From NCBI RefSeq assembly GCF_005153485.1, contig NZ_CP039740.1, positions 3,351,001 through 3,415,000 of the forward strand: DNA of 64,000 nucleotides. Direction: 5' to 3'. Origin of the DNA: Pseudolabrys sp. FHR47. GTDB taxonomy: Bacteria; Pseudomonadota; Alphaproteobacteria; Rhizobiales; Xanthobacteraceae. Both the position numbers and the translations under genes were made by a program. The number at the start of each line of letters is the position of its first letter. Position 1 is the stretch's first letter. Under the pieces are notes generated by a model. The model was not told where the DNA came from. It saw only the letters and a list, made by a program, of their open reading frames with translations, and searched no databases. Below are positions 44,198 to 53,689 of the stretch, piece by piece.

Positions 44198-45184
44198 TCA
44201 ATCCACTGAAGCGCCGGTGTCCTTGATGACCTTGCCCCACTTGTCGATTTCCGCAGAAACGAACGAGGTGTATTGCTCGCTTGAGCCGCCGCCCTTTACA
44301 TACCCGGCAGCCGCGAAGCGCTCTTTAAGTTGCGCACCTTCAAGCGCCTCATTCACCGCGCTGTTGAGTTGATCTGCGATGTTGCGTGGCAGGTTTGCAG
44401 GGCCTGACAGGCCCATCCAGCCTGTTGCGGAGAATCCCGGGAACCCGGACTCTGCGATTGTCGGCACGTCGGAATAAAGAGAATTGCGCTCGCTGCTGGT
44501 GACTGCCAATGCCCTCAGCGTGCCCGCGCGCACGTGCTGAAGCGGAATGTCGACATTGATCATAACGGAGCCGACCTGTCCGCCGAGCACGTCGTTGATG
44601 GCCGGAGCCGCACCGCGATAGGGAATGTGCTGCAGCTTGATGCCCGTCGTATGCTGCAGCATCGCCATGGCCAGATGACCTGACGAGCCACTGCCCGGGC
44701 TGGCGCATGCCACCTGGCCGGGTTTCGACTTCGCAAGCTCGATGAACTCCTTTAGCGTCTTCGCCGGGAAATTTGCGGTTACAAAAAGCCCGTTGGCGAT
44801 CGAGCCCATCTGGGCGATATGGGTGAAGTCTTTCCGGGAGTCATACGGCATCTGGGCATAAAGCCCGTGGTTCATCGCATTTTGACCATTGCCGGAGAGC
44901 AGTAGCGTGTAGCCATCGGGCGCCGCACGCGCGACGGTATTGGCGCCGATATTGCCATTGGCGCCTGCGCGGTTCTCGACGACGAATGTCTTGCCGAATT
45001 TCTGCGAGAAATGCTGGGCGAATATGCGGGCGATCACATCGTTCGAACCGCCCGGCGGGAACGGCACAACGATGGTCACAGGCCGGTCGGGCCAGTCGGC
45101 GGCAAAGGCAACGCGGTTTGCGCTGAGCGCAGCGGCAAAGGCGCTCGCGGTGGCGAGCAACTGACGACGCGTGAATTGATGCAT
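44198..45184 (-). CDS. Bug/TctC-type receptor of the aldarate operon (receptor 1)
   Basis: A 328-residue periplasmic receptor. The N-terminus has a twin-arginine-like element (TRRQLLATA) before a hydrophobic stretch ending AFA. The mature part starts ADWPDRPVTIVVPFPPGGSN and contains the Bug Asp/loop pattern YRGAAPAINDVLGGQV. It directly precedes tctB and is therefore the most likely partner of TctAB. The ligand is probably a sugar acid or its lactone, from the surrounding enzymes. Confidence 0.92.
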   Translation of the reverse strand: MHQFTRRQLLATASAFAAALSANRVAFAADWPDRPVTIVVPFPPGGSNDVIARIFAQHFSQKFGKTFVVENRAGANGNIGANTVARAAPDGYTLLLSGNGQNAMNHGLYAQMPYDSRKDFTHIAQMGSIANGLFVTANFPAKTLKEFIELAKSKPGQVACASPGSGSSGHLAMAMLQHTTGIKLQHIPYRGAAPAINDVLGGQVGSVMINVDIPLQHVRAGTLRALAVTSSERNSLYSDVPTIAESGFPGFSATGWMGLSGPANLPRNIADQLNSAVNEALEGAQLKERFAAAGYVKGGGSSEQYTSFVSAEIDKWGKVIKDTGASVD

Positions 45185-45208
45185 GGCTTCCTCCGTTGAC
45201 TCTTTTTT

Positions 45209-46357
45209 TTAAAATGCGCAGCTCCAGGTGGATGTAATCCACGGCTTTAGTTTTTCTGCGGAAAGGTCCAACCCAAGGCCGGGAGCATCGGGAATCTCGA
45301 CCTTGCCGTCCGGGCCGACCGTGACGGCACCCGCGACATGCAGCAGCGGATTGTCCGTGCAGTCGATTTCGACATACGGGTAGGACTGCGCGCCGGTGCT
45401 GCGCCGTTCTGTCATCAGCGCGGCGGCCTGCACCGCGGCGCTGTGATTGACGATGGTCCCGAATGCATGAGGCATGACGGGAATGTCATAGGCATCGGCG
45501 AGCGCGGCGATTTTCATGAACCCCGAAAAGCCGCCGCAAACGGTGAGGTCGGGCTGAAGAATGGACATCGAAGGCCCGGCGGCAAGGAAATCGCGGAAGG
45601 CGGCAAGGCTGCCAAGAGCTTCACCACCCGCGATAGCGATGGGAGACGCCGCCGCAACCGCCCGGTAGCCCGGCAAATCTTCCGGCATCACGGGCTCTTC
45701 AAGCCAGAGAAGATCGGACTCCTCCATGTAACGGGCAGACCGGATCGCGGCTTGGGCGCTATAGCCTTGGTTGATATCGACCATCAGGCCGATGTCAGGA
45801 CCGACCGCCGACCGCAGCGCGCGGGCCATCTCGCCATCGAGCTTAGGCCCAGCGCCTCCGCGAGGTTTTACCGCGCGGTATCCCCGTTTCAGATAGGTCT
45901 CAACCTGCTCTTCATATTTTGCGTAGGGCGCCGCCCCCTCAGCGATAAAGGGCCCGCTCGCATAGGCGAATACCCGGTCGCGCAACGCGCCGCCGAGCAT
46001 GGCGCAAACACTGATGCCCTGCGCTTGTGCGGCCAGATCATGTAGCGCCATGTCGATCGCCGACACGGCCATCATGGCCGCCCCTCTACGGTCGTAACCG
46101 AGAACGCCGCTCATCCGGTCAAAGATGCGGCGATAGTCCGCAGGCGATTGACCGAGGATGTGAGCCGCAAGGCGCGCCTGAATGAATGCACCAGCGGCGT
46201 GCGGCGAGTTGAAGACTTCGCCCCAGCCGATCGATCCATCATCGGCGAGCAGCTGGAGCAACAGGAAGTCGCGACGGCGAATGAATGTCCGCGCGTTTCC
46301 GATGGCGGGATTGGGACTGAACCCGACATGAAAGCCGCGCAGTTCGACGATCTTCAC
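45209..46357 (-). CDS. Enolase-superfamily enzyme (mandelate racemase subgroup), aldarate dehydratase or lactone cycloisomerase-like
   Basis: A 382-residue enzyme with N-terminal capping domain and TIM barrel. The Mg ligands are Asp194, Glu220 and Glu246, and the His297-Asp270 catalytic dyad is intact (PHAFG, LQPD). The KxK motif of the subgroup reads Lys164-Pro-Arg166, so the second general base Lys is replaced by Arg. Overall resemblance to Agrobacterium galactarolactone cycloisomerase and the KdgD downstream chemistry suggest production of a 4-deoxy-5-keto-hexarate. The exact substrate and stereochemistry are open. Confidence 0.85.
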   Translation of the reverse strand: MKIVELRGFHVGFSPNPAIGNARTFIRRRDFLLLQLLADDGSIGWGEVFNSPHAAGAFIQARLAAHILGQSPADYRRIFDRMSGVLGYDRRGAAMMAVSAIDMALHDLAAQAQGISVCAMLGGALRDRVFAYASGPFIAEGAAPYAKYEEQVETYLKRGYRAVKPRGGAGPKLDGEMARALRSAVGPDIGLMVDINQGYSAQAAIRSARYMEESDLLWLEEPVMPEDLPGYRAVAAASPIAIAGGEALGSLAAFRDFLAAGPSMSILQPDLTVCGGFSGFMKIAALADAYDIPVMPHAFGTIVNHSAAVQAAALMTERRSTGAQSYPYVEIDCTDNPLLHVAGAVTVGPDGKVEIPDAPGLGLDLSAEKLKPWITSTWSCAF

Positions 46358-46393
46358 GCGCGATTCCTCCCAGACATTCCGTTTCGGCCAAAC

Positions 46394-47839
46394 CTATTGG
46401 GCGAGCGTGTAGGCCGTCTTGACCGTCGTGTGGAATTCCTTGGCGTAGGCCCCCTGCTCCCGCGGCCCATAGCTCGACGCCTTCCGGCCGCCAAACGGAA
46501 CGTGGTAGTCAACGCCAGCGGTGGGCACATTCACCATGACCATCCCGGCTTCGGCGTGTCTCTTGAAGTGAGATGAGTACTTTAGGCTGGTCGTGCAGAT
46601 GCCGGCAGAAAGGCCAAACTCGGTATCGTTGGCGAGCCGTAGCGCGTCTTCATAATTGTCGGCGGGTATGACGGAGGCGACAGGACCGAAGATCTCCTCC
46701 CGGCTGATACGCATCTCGTTGGAGCATTCCGTGAACAAGGCCGGCGACAGATAAAAGCCGGGATTGCTCCGGCGCAGCAATTCTCCGCCGAATGCCAGTT
46801 TGGCGCCTTCTTTCCGGCCAACCTCGATGTAATCAGTATCCTGGTCGAGCTGGGACTGATCGACCACCGGTCCAATATGCGTGCCATCCTTCAACGCGTC
46901 ATCGACAACGAGGCCTTTGAGCCGCTCCGTCAACGCAGCGACGAACTCCTTATAGATGCCCTTCGTCACGATCAGGCGCGATGAAGCCGTACAGCGTTGG
47001 CCCGTTGAAAAAAACGCGCCGTTGACAGCGCATTCCACGGCCGTTTTGAGGTCGGCGTCATTGAGCACGACAAGCGGGTTCTTGCCGCCCATCTCGAGCT
47101 GGATCTTTTTCATGGGCTGCGCAGCAATACACTGGGCTGCGATGCTCCGTCCGGTATTCACCGAACCCGTGAACGAAATGGCCGCGACATCTTTTGACTC
47201 GATGAAGGCCGCTCCCACGGTCGACCCGCGGCCCATCACGAGATTGAAGACACCGTCGGGCAGGCCCGCACGCGAGATAATGTCGGACAACGCCCAGGCC
47301 GAACCCGGTACGAATTCTGCGGGTTTGAAAACGACCGTATTGCCGTAACATAACGCCGGAGCGATCTTCCACGCGGGGATCGCAATCGGGAAATTCCACG
47401 GTGTAATGAGGCCAACGACGCCGAGCGGCTCGCGCGTAATTTCGACGTCCAGCCCGGCGCGCACCGAGGGCAGCTTCTCACCGGCAAGGCGGAGAGCCTC
47501 ACCTGCGAAAAACTGAAAAATCTGGCCAGCGCGAACGACCTCACCGACGCCCTCGGGCAAGGTCTTGCCTTCTTCGCGCGACAGCAACCGGCCCAGCTCG
47601 TCCTTACGGGCGATGATCTCATCGCCGATCTTCTTCAACGCCTCGTGGCGCTGTTGAACGCCGGACTGCGACCAGCCCGCGAACGCGGCTTTCGCGGCGC
47701 CGATGGCCGCGAGCGCATCGGCCTTAGATCCCTGCGCATATTCGCCGACCGTGTCGTTGGTATTGGATGGGTTGATGTTGCGATAGACACTCTGTCCGTC
47801 AGCCTGCTGCCCACCGATAATATTCTTGAATACACTCAT
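46394..47839 (-). CDS. Alpha-ketoglutarate semialdehyde dehydrogenase
   Basis: A 481-residue NAD(P)-dependent aldehyde dehydrogenase. The active site has Asn149 (PWNFP), Glu249 (LEMGGKNP) and the nucleophile Cys283 (GQRCTASS). The overall pattern, including AGVDYHVPFGGRKASSYGPR near the C-terminus, is that of KGSADH, which oxidises 2,5-dioxopentanoate to 2-oxoglutarate. With KdgD in the same operon, this assignment is strong. It would deliver carbon into the TCA cycle. Confidence 0.92.
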   Translation of the reverse strand: MSVFKNIIGGQQADGQSVYRNINPSNTNDTVGEYAQGSKADALAAIGAAKAAFAGWSQSGVQQRHEALKKIGDEIIARKDELGRLLSREEGKTLPEGVGEVVRAGQIFQFFAGEALRLAGEKLPSVRAGLDVEITREPLGVVGLITPWNFPIAIPAWKIAPALCYGNTVVFKPAEFVPGSAWALSDIISRAGLPDGVFNLVMGRGSTVGAAFIESKDVAAISFTGSVNTGRSIAAQCIAAQPMKKIQLEMGGKNPLVVLNDADLKTAVECAVNGAFFSTGQRCTASSRLIVTKGIYKEFVAALTERLKGLVVDDALKDGTHIGPVVDQSQLDQDTDYIEVGRKEGAKLAFGGELLRRSNPGFYLSPALFTECSNEMRISREEIFGPVASVIPADNYEDALRLANDTEFGLSAGICTTSLKYSSHFKRHAEAGMVMVNVPTAGVDYHVPFGGRKASSYGPREQGAYAKEFHTTVKTAYTLAQ

Positions 47840-47849
47840 TTCTGGTCCC

Positions 47850-49595
47850 TCAGTTTATGACCGGCTCAGGCACCGGTTCGCCAAACGCGGTCTGCAGAAA
47901 GTCAAAATCGCAACCATCTTGCGCCTGCGTGATGTGCTGCGAGAACATCCAGCCGTATCCACGCTGGTAGTTCTCTTTGGGCTTCACCCAGGCTGCCTTT
48001 CGAACGGCAAGCTCTTCGTCCGAGACGCGCATGTTCAGGGTCCTGTTCGGGATGTCGAGGTCGATCATGTCACCCGTTTTGACCAAGCCAAGAGGCCCGC
48101 CGATATGCGCTTCCGGCGAAACATGCAGGATGCAGGCGCCATAGGACGTGCCCGACATTCTCGCGTCCGAAATGCGCACCATGTCCCTCACCCCCTGTTT
48201 CACGAGCTTCTTGGGGATCGGTAACATGCCCCACTCCGGCATGCCCGGGCCGCCGAGAGGCCCGGCGTTGCGAAGGATAAGCACCGTATCCGGCGTTACA
48301 TCGAGGTCGTCACGATCGATATTGGCCTTCAGCTCGGCATAGGAATCATACACGAGCGCCGGACCCGAATGGGTCTGGAACCGCAGTCCCGCGGCGGAGG
48401 GTTTGATAACACATCCATCCGGCGCGATGTTGCCTTTGAGGACGGCCAGAGCCCCTTCTTTATAAATAGCATTATCGACGGTGCGGATCACGTCATCATT
48501 GAACACTTGCGCGCCGTCGAGGGCCTTGTTCCAGTCCTCGCCGGTGACGTTGATTTGGGTGAGGTCCAGATACGGCTTCAGGCGCAACAGCAAGCCGAGC
48601 ATGCCGCCTGCGTAATAGAAATCCTCCATGAGATACTTGTCGCCCGACGGCCGTATGTTCGCGATCACGGGCACACGGCGCGACGCCTTATCGAAATCTT
48701 CCAGTCCGATATCCAGGCCCGCACGGCGCGCAAGCGCCAGTACATGAATGACGGCGTTGGTCGAACAGCCCATCGCCATGGCAACGACGATGGCGTTCTC
48801 GAACGCCTTTCTGGTCAGAATCTTCGCGGGCGTCAGGTCTTCCCAAACCATCTGAACGGCCCGGCGCCCTGCGGCGGATGCCATACGGATGTGGTTCGCG
48901 TCGGCGGCCGGAATGGACGAAGCGCCGGGAAGGGTCATTCCCAAAGCGTCCGCAAGCCCGGTCATGGTAGCGGCCGTGCCCATCGTCATGCAGACACCAT
49001 ATGACCGTGCGATCCCGGTCTGCATCTCGTTCCATACCTTTTCGGATATCGTGCCCGCGCGGCGCTCATCCCAGTATTTCCAGCCATCGGAGCCGGAACC
49101 GAGGACCTTGCCTTGCCAGTTGCCGCGCAGCATGGGGCCGGCGGGCATGAAGATGGCCGGTACGCCGGCCGAGATAGCGCCCAGCAGCAAGCCAGGCGTG
49201 GTCTTGTCGCAACCGCCCATGAGCACGACCGCATCGACGGGCTGCGACCGGATCAGCTCCTCCGTCTCCATCGCAAGGAAATTGCGGTACAGCATCGTCG
49301 TCGGCTTGACGGTGGATTCGGAAAGCGAGATGGCCGGCAGCTCGACGGGAAAGCCACCTTCTTGCAGAACACCGCGCTTCACATCGTCGACGCGCTGCTT
49401 GAAATGGGCGTGGCACTGGGCGAAGTCGGACCAGGTGTTGATGATGCCGATGACGGGTTTGCCTTTGAACTCGCTGTCGGCGTAGCCCATCTGGTTCATG
49501 CGGCTGCGGTGGCCGAATGAGCGCAGATCGTCCGGCAGGAACCACCGCGCGGATCGCAGGTCCTCGGGCTTCTTCAACTTCATGATTTGACTCAT
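47850..49595 (-). CDS. IlvD/Edd family sugar-acid dehydratase (L-arabinonate dehydratase-like)
   Basis: A protein of about 581 residues with the three iron-sulfur cluster Cys residues in FAQCHAH, GGCDKTTPG and GVCMTMGTAATM. Their spacings of 68 and 73 match those I recall for Rhizobium L-arabinonate dehydratase, and the catalytic Ser lies in DARMSGTSYGA. It therefore dehydrates an aldonate or aldarate to a 2-keto-3-deoxy acid. The ATG at 49595 is chosen; TTG at 49601 and ATG at 49583 are alternatives. Why the operon has both this and an enolase-type dehydratase is unclear; it may widen the substrate range. Confidence 0.9.
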   Translation of the reverse strand: MSQIMKLKKPEDLRSARWFLPDDLRSFGHRSRMNQMGYADSEFKGKPVIGIINTWSDFAQCHAHFKQRVDDVKRGVLQEGGFPVELPAISLSESTVKPTTMLYRNFLAMETEELIRSQPVDAVVLMGGCDKTTPGLLLGAISAGVPAIFMPAGPMLRGNWQGKVLGSGSDGWKYWDERRAGTISEKVWNEMQTGIARSYGVCMTMGTAATMTGLADALGMTLPGASSIPAADANHIRMASAAGRRAVQMVWEDLTPAKILTRKAFENAIVVAMAMGCSTNAVIHVLALARRAGLDIGLEDFDKASRRVPVIANIRPSGDKYLMEDFYYAGGMLGLLLRLKPYLDLTQINVTGEDWNKALDGAQVFNDDVIRTVDNAIYKEGALAVLKGNIAPDGCVIKPSAAGLRFQTHSGPALVYDSYAELKANIDRDDLDVTPDTVLILRNAGPLGGPGMPEWGMLPIPKKLVKQGVRDMVRISDARMSGTSYGACILHVSPEAHIGGPLGLVKTGDMIDLDIPNRTLNMRVSDEELAVRKAAWVKPKENYQRGYGWMFSQHITQAQDGCDFDFLQTAFGEPVPEPVIN

Positions 49596-49654
49596 CTTCA
49601 ATTAAACCCGCGGCACCTGCTGCAAGGGATGCAGCAGGTGCACGGCGGTCGCTT

Positions 49655-50629
49655 TCACTCGGACTTGAGGTTGCCGGCGTCGATCACACGCTTCCACGTC
49701 GCGACCTCGTCATGGACGAACTTGGTGAACTTGGCTGAATCCGAGCCTGACGCGACAAAGCCGAACTCTTCGAGCTTTGCCTTGACGTGAGGCGTTGTAA
49801 GGCCGTGCTGAATGGCCTTCTGGAGCTTTTCGACGATATCCGCGGGGGTCCCTTTTGGCGCTGAAAGACCCCACCATGCATTGGCCGTGAAGTTCGGATA
49901 GCCCGACTCGACGACGGTCGGCACATCGGGAAACGCCGGATTGCGCGTCGCGCTTGTGACAGCCAGCGCCTTGAGCTTGCCGCTCTTCACATAAGGCAAG
50001 GCGGTATCGTTGTTGGTGATCAACATCGGAATTTGATTGCCGAGAAGATCGATCATGGCGGGCGCGCTTCCCTTGTAGGGCACGCCAACAATGTCCAGGT
50101 TCGCGACCTGCTTCAGATACTCCGTCGCCAAGTGTCCCGAAGAGCCGGGAATCTGGCCGTAATGAAGCTTTCCCGGGTTCTTCTTCACGTAGTCGATGAA
50201 TTCCTTGAAATTCGACGCAGGAAAGGACGGGTGGACAACGAGCACGATCGGACCGGAAGCCCACTGAACGACATGAACAAAGTCGTCTTCCGTGTACGTC
50301 GGTTTTGGATTGTTGAAGCCGTGGATGATGGAATTGCTGCCGATCCCGGAGATCAGAAGCGTGTAGCCATCCGCCGCCGCCCTTGCGACCACACCGGAGC
50401 CGATGGTACCGCCCGCCCCCGCACGATTTTCAACGATGAATGGTTGCTTGAGTTCGGCGGTGAGGACCTCCGCCATCATGCGGCCCATGATGTCCTGCGT
50501 CCCGCCGGCGGGATATGGCACAACCAGGGTGACGGTTTTGGTCGGATAAGTCGCTTGAGCGCTCGCTTGTCCAGCCGGTAACAGCAATGCCGAAACTAAG
50601 AGCAACGCTGCGGTAAGGGTTTTCGTCAT
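49655..50629 (-). CDS. Bug/TctC-type receptor of the aldarate operon (receptor 2)
   Basis: A 324-residue periplasmic receptor with a Sec signal peptide ending GQASA. The mature start reads QATYPTKTVTLVVPYPAGGT, and later comes VPYKGSAPAMIDLLGNQI. It starts only 3 bases after the amidohydrolase stop, so the genes are coupled. It differs substantially from receptors 1 and 3, suggesting another ligand rather than a recent duplication. Confidence 0.9.
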   Translation of the reverse strand: MTKTLTAALLLVSALLLPAGQASAQATYPTKTVTLVVPYPAGGTQDIMGRMMAEVLTAELKQPFIVENRAGAGGTIGSGVVARAAADGYTLLISGIGSNSIIHGFNNPKPTYTEDDFVHVVQWASGPIVLVVHPSFPASNFKEFIDYVKKNPGKLHYGQIPGSSGHLATEYLKQVANLDIVGVPYKGSAPAMIDLLGNQIPMLITNNDTALPYVKSGKLKALAVTSATRNPAFPDVPTVVESGYPNFTANAWWGLSAPKGTPADIVEKLQKAIQHGLTTPHVKAKLEEFGFVASGSDSAKFTKFVHDEVATWKRVIDAGNLKSE

Positions 50630-50632
50630 TTC

Positions 50633-51565
50633 CTACTCCTGTCTGTTTTTTTTCTTTGTGTCGTCGAATCCGTAAAGGTCCTGCGGATTGCCAACAAGGA
50701 TTTGTTGGGCTTCTGACGGGGTCACCCACGACATGAAGAGCTTCAGCTGTCGACCGTCGTCGATCGGGTGAAAGGGCTCAGGCCTGTCGCGCATGCGTGC
50801 CTTGCCGGGCCAAGGCCCTGTATGCGGCCAGTCCGTGCCCCACAGCATACGCGATAGATTCGCCTCGATGAGCGGTCGTGCGATACGCTCTCCCGCGCTC
50901 TCCGCACCTGGATGGACAATGCGATACGGGGCGGAGAGCTTGACATAGATCGCCCCTACCCGGATGAGATCCAAAAGCACATCAAAACCCGACTGCTCGG
51001 GGCCTGCCGATGCATGGGCCAGCGCATAATGATCGACCACCAGCGGCACCGGCAGAGTGCGGATGGTTTCATGGGTCGCGGCAATGAGCGGAAGACCCGC
51101 ATAAGTTTGAATGTGCCATCCCATGCGCGCCGCCTGTTCGGCGGTACGGATGAAGCTGTCTTTGGCGAAGGATGGATCGGTGTGGCCGTAGGATTGCAGG
51201 TTGACCCGAAGGCCGCGCACGCCCGCATGATGGAGAAAGGCGAGTTCATCCGCCGGCGCCGCCGCTTGAACCACGGCGACACCGCGCGCCTGGCGTCCGC
51301 GGGATTCGAAGTCCTGCAGGGCTTTGACCAGACAGCGGTTGTCATGTCCTTGAGGACTCGCCTGCACGACGACAACGCGGCTGATGCCGATGGCATCGTG
51401 CATGGCGATCACATCCTGCACACGCGCTTCGCTCGGCATGAAGAGCCGGTCTTCGGCGAACCCGTATTCATCGGGCCTGCCGAAGACGTGCACGTGACAG
51501 TCACAAGCGCCCGCGGGGAGGACACTGTCCGGTTTGGTATGAGTTACACCGAGCACGCTTGACAT
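50633..51565 (-). CDS. Amidohydrolase_2 family lactonase/isomerase (galactarolactone isomerase-like)
   Basis: A 310-residue TIM-barrel hydrolase with the HxH motif in DCHVHVFG, a barrel His in VDHYALAH and an Asp in LWGTDWPH. The family includes 2-pyrone-4,6-dicarboxylate lactonase and the D-galactarolactone isomerase that works with galactarolactone cycloisomerase in Agrobacterium. Placement next to KdgD and an enolase-superfamily gene favours the second. It would open or rearrange an aldarolactone before dehydration. Confidence 0.82.
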   Translation of the reverse strand: MSSVLGVTHTKPDSVLPAGACDCHVHVFGRPDEYGFAEDRLFMPSEARVQDVIAMHDAIGISRVVVVQASPQGHDNRCLVKALQDFESRGRQARGVAVVQAAAPADELAFLHHAGVRGLRVNLQSYGHTDPSFAKDSFIRTAEQAARMGWHIQTYAGLPLIAATHETIRTLPVPLVVDHYALAHASAGPEQSGFDVLLDLIRVGAIYVKLSAPYRIVHPGAESAGERIARPLIEANLSRMLWGTDWPHTGPWPGKARMRDRPEPFHPIDDGRQLKLFMSWVTPSEAQQILVGNPQDLYGFDDTKKKNRQE

Positions 51566-51616
51566 AGTTTGCCTAACAGATGCGGCCGTCGACGCGGCCT
51601 GCCATCGCCAGCAGCC

Positions 51617-52528
51617 TTACTGAGGCCCGAGCTTGCGGATCAGTTGAGTGAGTTCTTCGACTTCCCCGGCCTGAAGATCCGACAGAGGCGGACGGACAGG
51701 CCCTGCGGAGTGACCAACAATGGTCGCACCCGCTTTCACGATCGATACGGCATATCCTTCGCCCCTGTTGCGGATGCGCAGATACGGCAGAAAGAACTCC
51801 TGGATGAGACGGCTGGTCGTGGCGGTGTCGCCCTTCCAATAGGCGTTGTAGAACTCAAGCGCGGTCTTCGGCACGAAATTGAACACGGCCGAGGAGTATG
51901 TCGGCACGCCAAGCGCCTTGTAGGCGTTGGCATAGACTTCGTGTGTCGGCATGCCGCCGATATAAACGAAACGGTCGCCCAGTTTTTCGCGAATCGACAC
52001 GATCCGTTCGATGTCGCCGAGCCCGTCCTTGAAGCCGATCAGGTTCGGGCAGCGATCGGCCAGCAGCGCCAGCGATTCCGCCGTCAACTTTGTCGCGCCG
52101 CGATTGTAGACAATAACGCCGATCCGCACGCTTTTGCAGACAGCCGCCACATGCTCGACGAGGCCTTGCTGCGTCGCCTCGGTCAGGTAATGCGGAAGCA
52201 GGAGAATGCCTTGCGCGCCGGACTCTTCCGCCGCTTGTGCATACTTAATCGCGAGCGATGTACCACCGCCGGCACCGCCCACAATCGGGACCTGGCCGCG
52301 GCAGGTTTCTGCCGCGACCTTGATCACCGAACTGTATTCTTGCGGCTCGAGTGAGAAGAATTCACCTGTGCCTCCCGCTGCAAAGAGGACGCTCGCACCA
52401 TAAGGCATCAGCCACTCAAGGCGGGCGCCATAGCCTTTGGCGTCGAACTGCAACTGCTTATCGAAGTCGGTAAGCGGGAACGAGAGCAGCCCGCTGGAGA
52501 GGGCTGCCTTGAGCTCATTGGGAGACAT
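51617..52528 (-). CDS. kdgD: 5-dehydro-4-deoxyglucarate dehydratase
   Basis: A 303-residue DHDPS-family lyase that converts 5-keto-4-deoxy-D-glucarate to alpha-ketoglutarate semialdehyde with loss of CO2 and water. [21 protein letters not shown] at residues 50-60, Tyr141 (VYNRGAT) and the Schiff-base Lys167 (IGFKDGLGD) are those of KdgD. The C-terminal [20 protein letters not shown] is also family-typical. It sits second in the operon and defines the pathway's end product together with KGSADH. Confidence 0.92.
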   Translation of the reverse strand: MSPNELKAALSSGLLSFPLTDFDKQLQFDAKGYGARLEWLMPYGASVLFAAGGTGEFFSLEPQEYSSVIKVAAETCRGQVPIVGGAGGGTSLAIKYAQAAEESGAQGILLLPHYLTEATQQGLVEHVAAVCKSVRIGVIVYNRGATKLTAESLALLADRCPNLIGFKDGLGDIERIVSIREKLGDRFVYIGGMPTHEVYANAYKALGVPTYSSAVFNFVPKTALEFYNAYWKGDTATTSRLIQEFFLPYLRIRNRGEGYAVSIVKAGATIVGHSAGPVRPPLSDLQAGEVEELTQLIRKLGPQ

Positions 52529-52558
52529 TGCGAATTCCTAGGGTGTTAAGTTCACGAA

Positions 52559-53533
52559 TTATTCGGCCGTGATGTTTCCGGCCTCAATGACCTTCTTCCA
52601 TCGATTGAACTCGCTCGCCTGGAATGCAGCGAACTGTTCTGGCGTGTTGGCCACGACCTCGAAGCCAACGTCGACCAAGGGCTTGCTGACCGCCGGCTCG
52701 GCAAGAATGGCGGCGATGGCGTCATAAAGCTTCTTCTTGATGTTCGGCGCCGTGCCCTTGGGCATCGCAACCGCTTGCCACGAGGTCACGGTGACGCCCT
52801 TGAAGCCCTGCTCTTCCATCGTCGGGACATCGGGAAGTTGGGGGGACCGCTTGGCGCTCGTGATGCTCAGGGCGCGCAGACGTCCCGACTTGATGTGCGA
52901 GATGACGGCATTGATGTTCTGGAATGATGAGTCGACCTGGCCGCCAAGAAGGTCCTGGATCGCCGGCGCGCCGCCTTTGTAAGCAACATGCGTGCCTTTG
53001 GCCTTGATCTCCTGCCAGAACAGCTCAGCGGTCAGGTGGTCGCTCGATCCGTTGCCGGATGACGCAAAGCTCATCTTGCCCGGGTTCTTCTGGAGGTCGG
53101 CTACGACATCCTTCAGCGACTTGTACGGGGAGCTTGCGGGGACGACGAGCACGTTAGGCGCCTGCACGGCTACCGTGATGTAATCGAAGTCCTTGAGCGC
53201 ATCGTAAGGGACACTCTTCATAAGATGCGGGCCGATCACGAGCGGGCCCAGCGACGAGACGAAGATGGTGTAGCCGTCGGGCGCCGCGCGTTTGACGGTC
53301 GTCGCGCCAATGGTGCCGCCTGCACCGGCGTTGTTTTGCACCACAAAGCTTCCGCCGAGCTTTTCCTGCAACTTGTTGGCAAGGACGCGCGCGATGGAAT
53401 CGGTGGAGCCGCCGGGCGGAAACGGTACGATGACGACCACAGGCTTGGCTGTCGGCCATTCCTGGGCGGATACGGCCGACAGAGTGCTCAAAGCGACAAG
53501 ACCGGCTGCGAACGCGGTAACGAGCTTCCTCAT
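52559..53533 (-). CDS. Bug/TctC-type receptor of the aldarate operon (receptor 3, first gene)
   Basis: A 324-residue periplasmic receptor with a signal peptide ending SAVSA. The mature start is QEWPTAKPVVVIVPFPPGGS, and VAYKGGAPAIQDLLGGQVDS lies in the middle. As the first gene of the operon it lies just downstream of the LacI operator. It may be the highest-expressed of the three receptors and may share TctAB with the others. Confidence 0.92.
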   Translation of the reverse strand: MRKLVTAFAAGLVALSTLSAVSAQEWPTAKPVVVIVPFPPGGSTDSIARVLANKLQEKLGGSFVVQNNAGAGGTIGATTVKRAAPDGYTIFVSSLGPLVIGPHLMKSVPYDALKDFDYITVAVQAPNVLVVPASSPYKSLKDVVADLQKNPGKMSFASSGNGSSDHLTAELFWQEIKAKGTHVAYKGGAPAIQDLLGGQVDSSFQNINAVISHIKSGRLRALSITSAKRSPQLPDVPTMEEQGFKGVTVTSWQAVAMPKGTAPNIKKKLYDAIAAILAEPAVSKPLVDVGFEVVANTPEQFAAFQASEFNRWKKVIEAGNITAE

Positions 53534-53586
53534 GGTGTTCTCCCTGATTAACCGGGGCTTTCCCCTTGACTTGACCTGAAGCTCAA

Positions 53587-53606
53587 AAATGATATCGATA
53601 TCATTT
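53587..53606. promoter_or_regulatory. LacI-family operator 1 (perfect 20-base palindrome)
   Basis: AAATGATATC followed by its exact inverse GATATCATTT, with the central CpG that LacI-family proteins need for hinge-helix insertion. It lies 54 bases upstream of the first gene of the aldarate operon, where it would overlap the promoter. Confidence 0.88.
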
Positions 53607-53647
53607 CAAAAAGAGCTCTGGCGCGCAGAACAGTGCGCTCCGGAGGC

Positions 53648-53665
53648 AATGATAGCGATACCATT
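53648..53665. promoter_or_regulatory. LacI-family operator 2 (imperfect copy)
   Basis: AATGATAGCGATACCATT matches operator 1 at 16 of 18 positions, including the central CG. It lies 24 bases before the lacI-family gene's ATG and 42 bases from operator 1, a spacing that suits autoregulation and possibly joint binding. Confidence 0.8.
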
Positions 53666-53689
53666 GGTCGTGTCAACGGTGTGGCCCCC

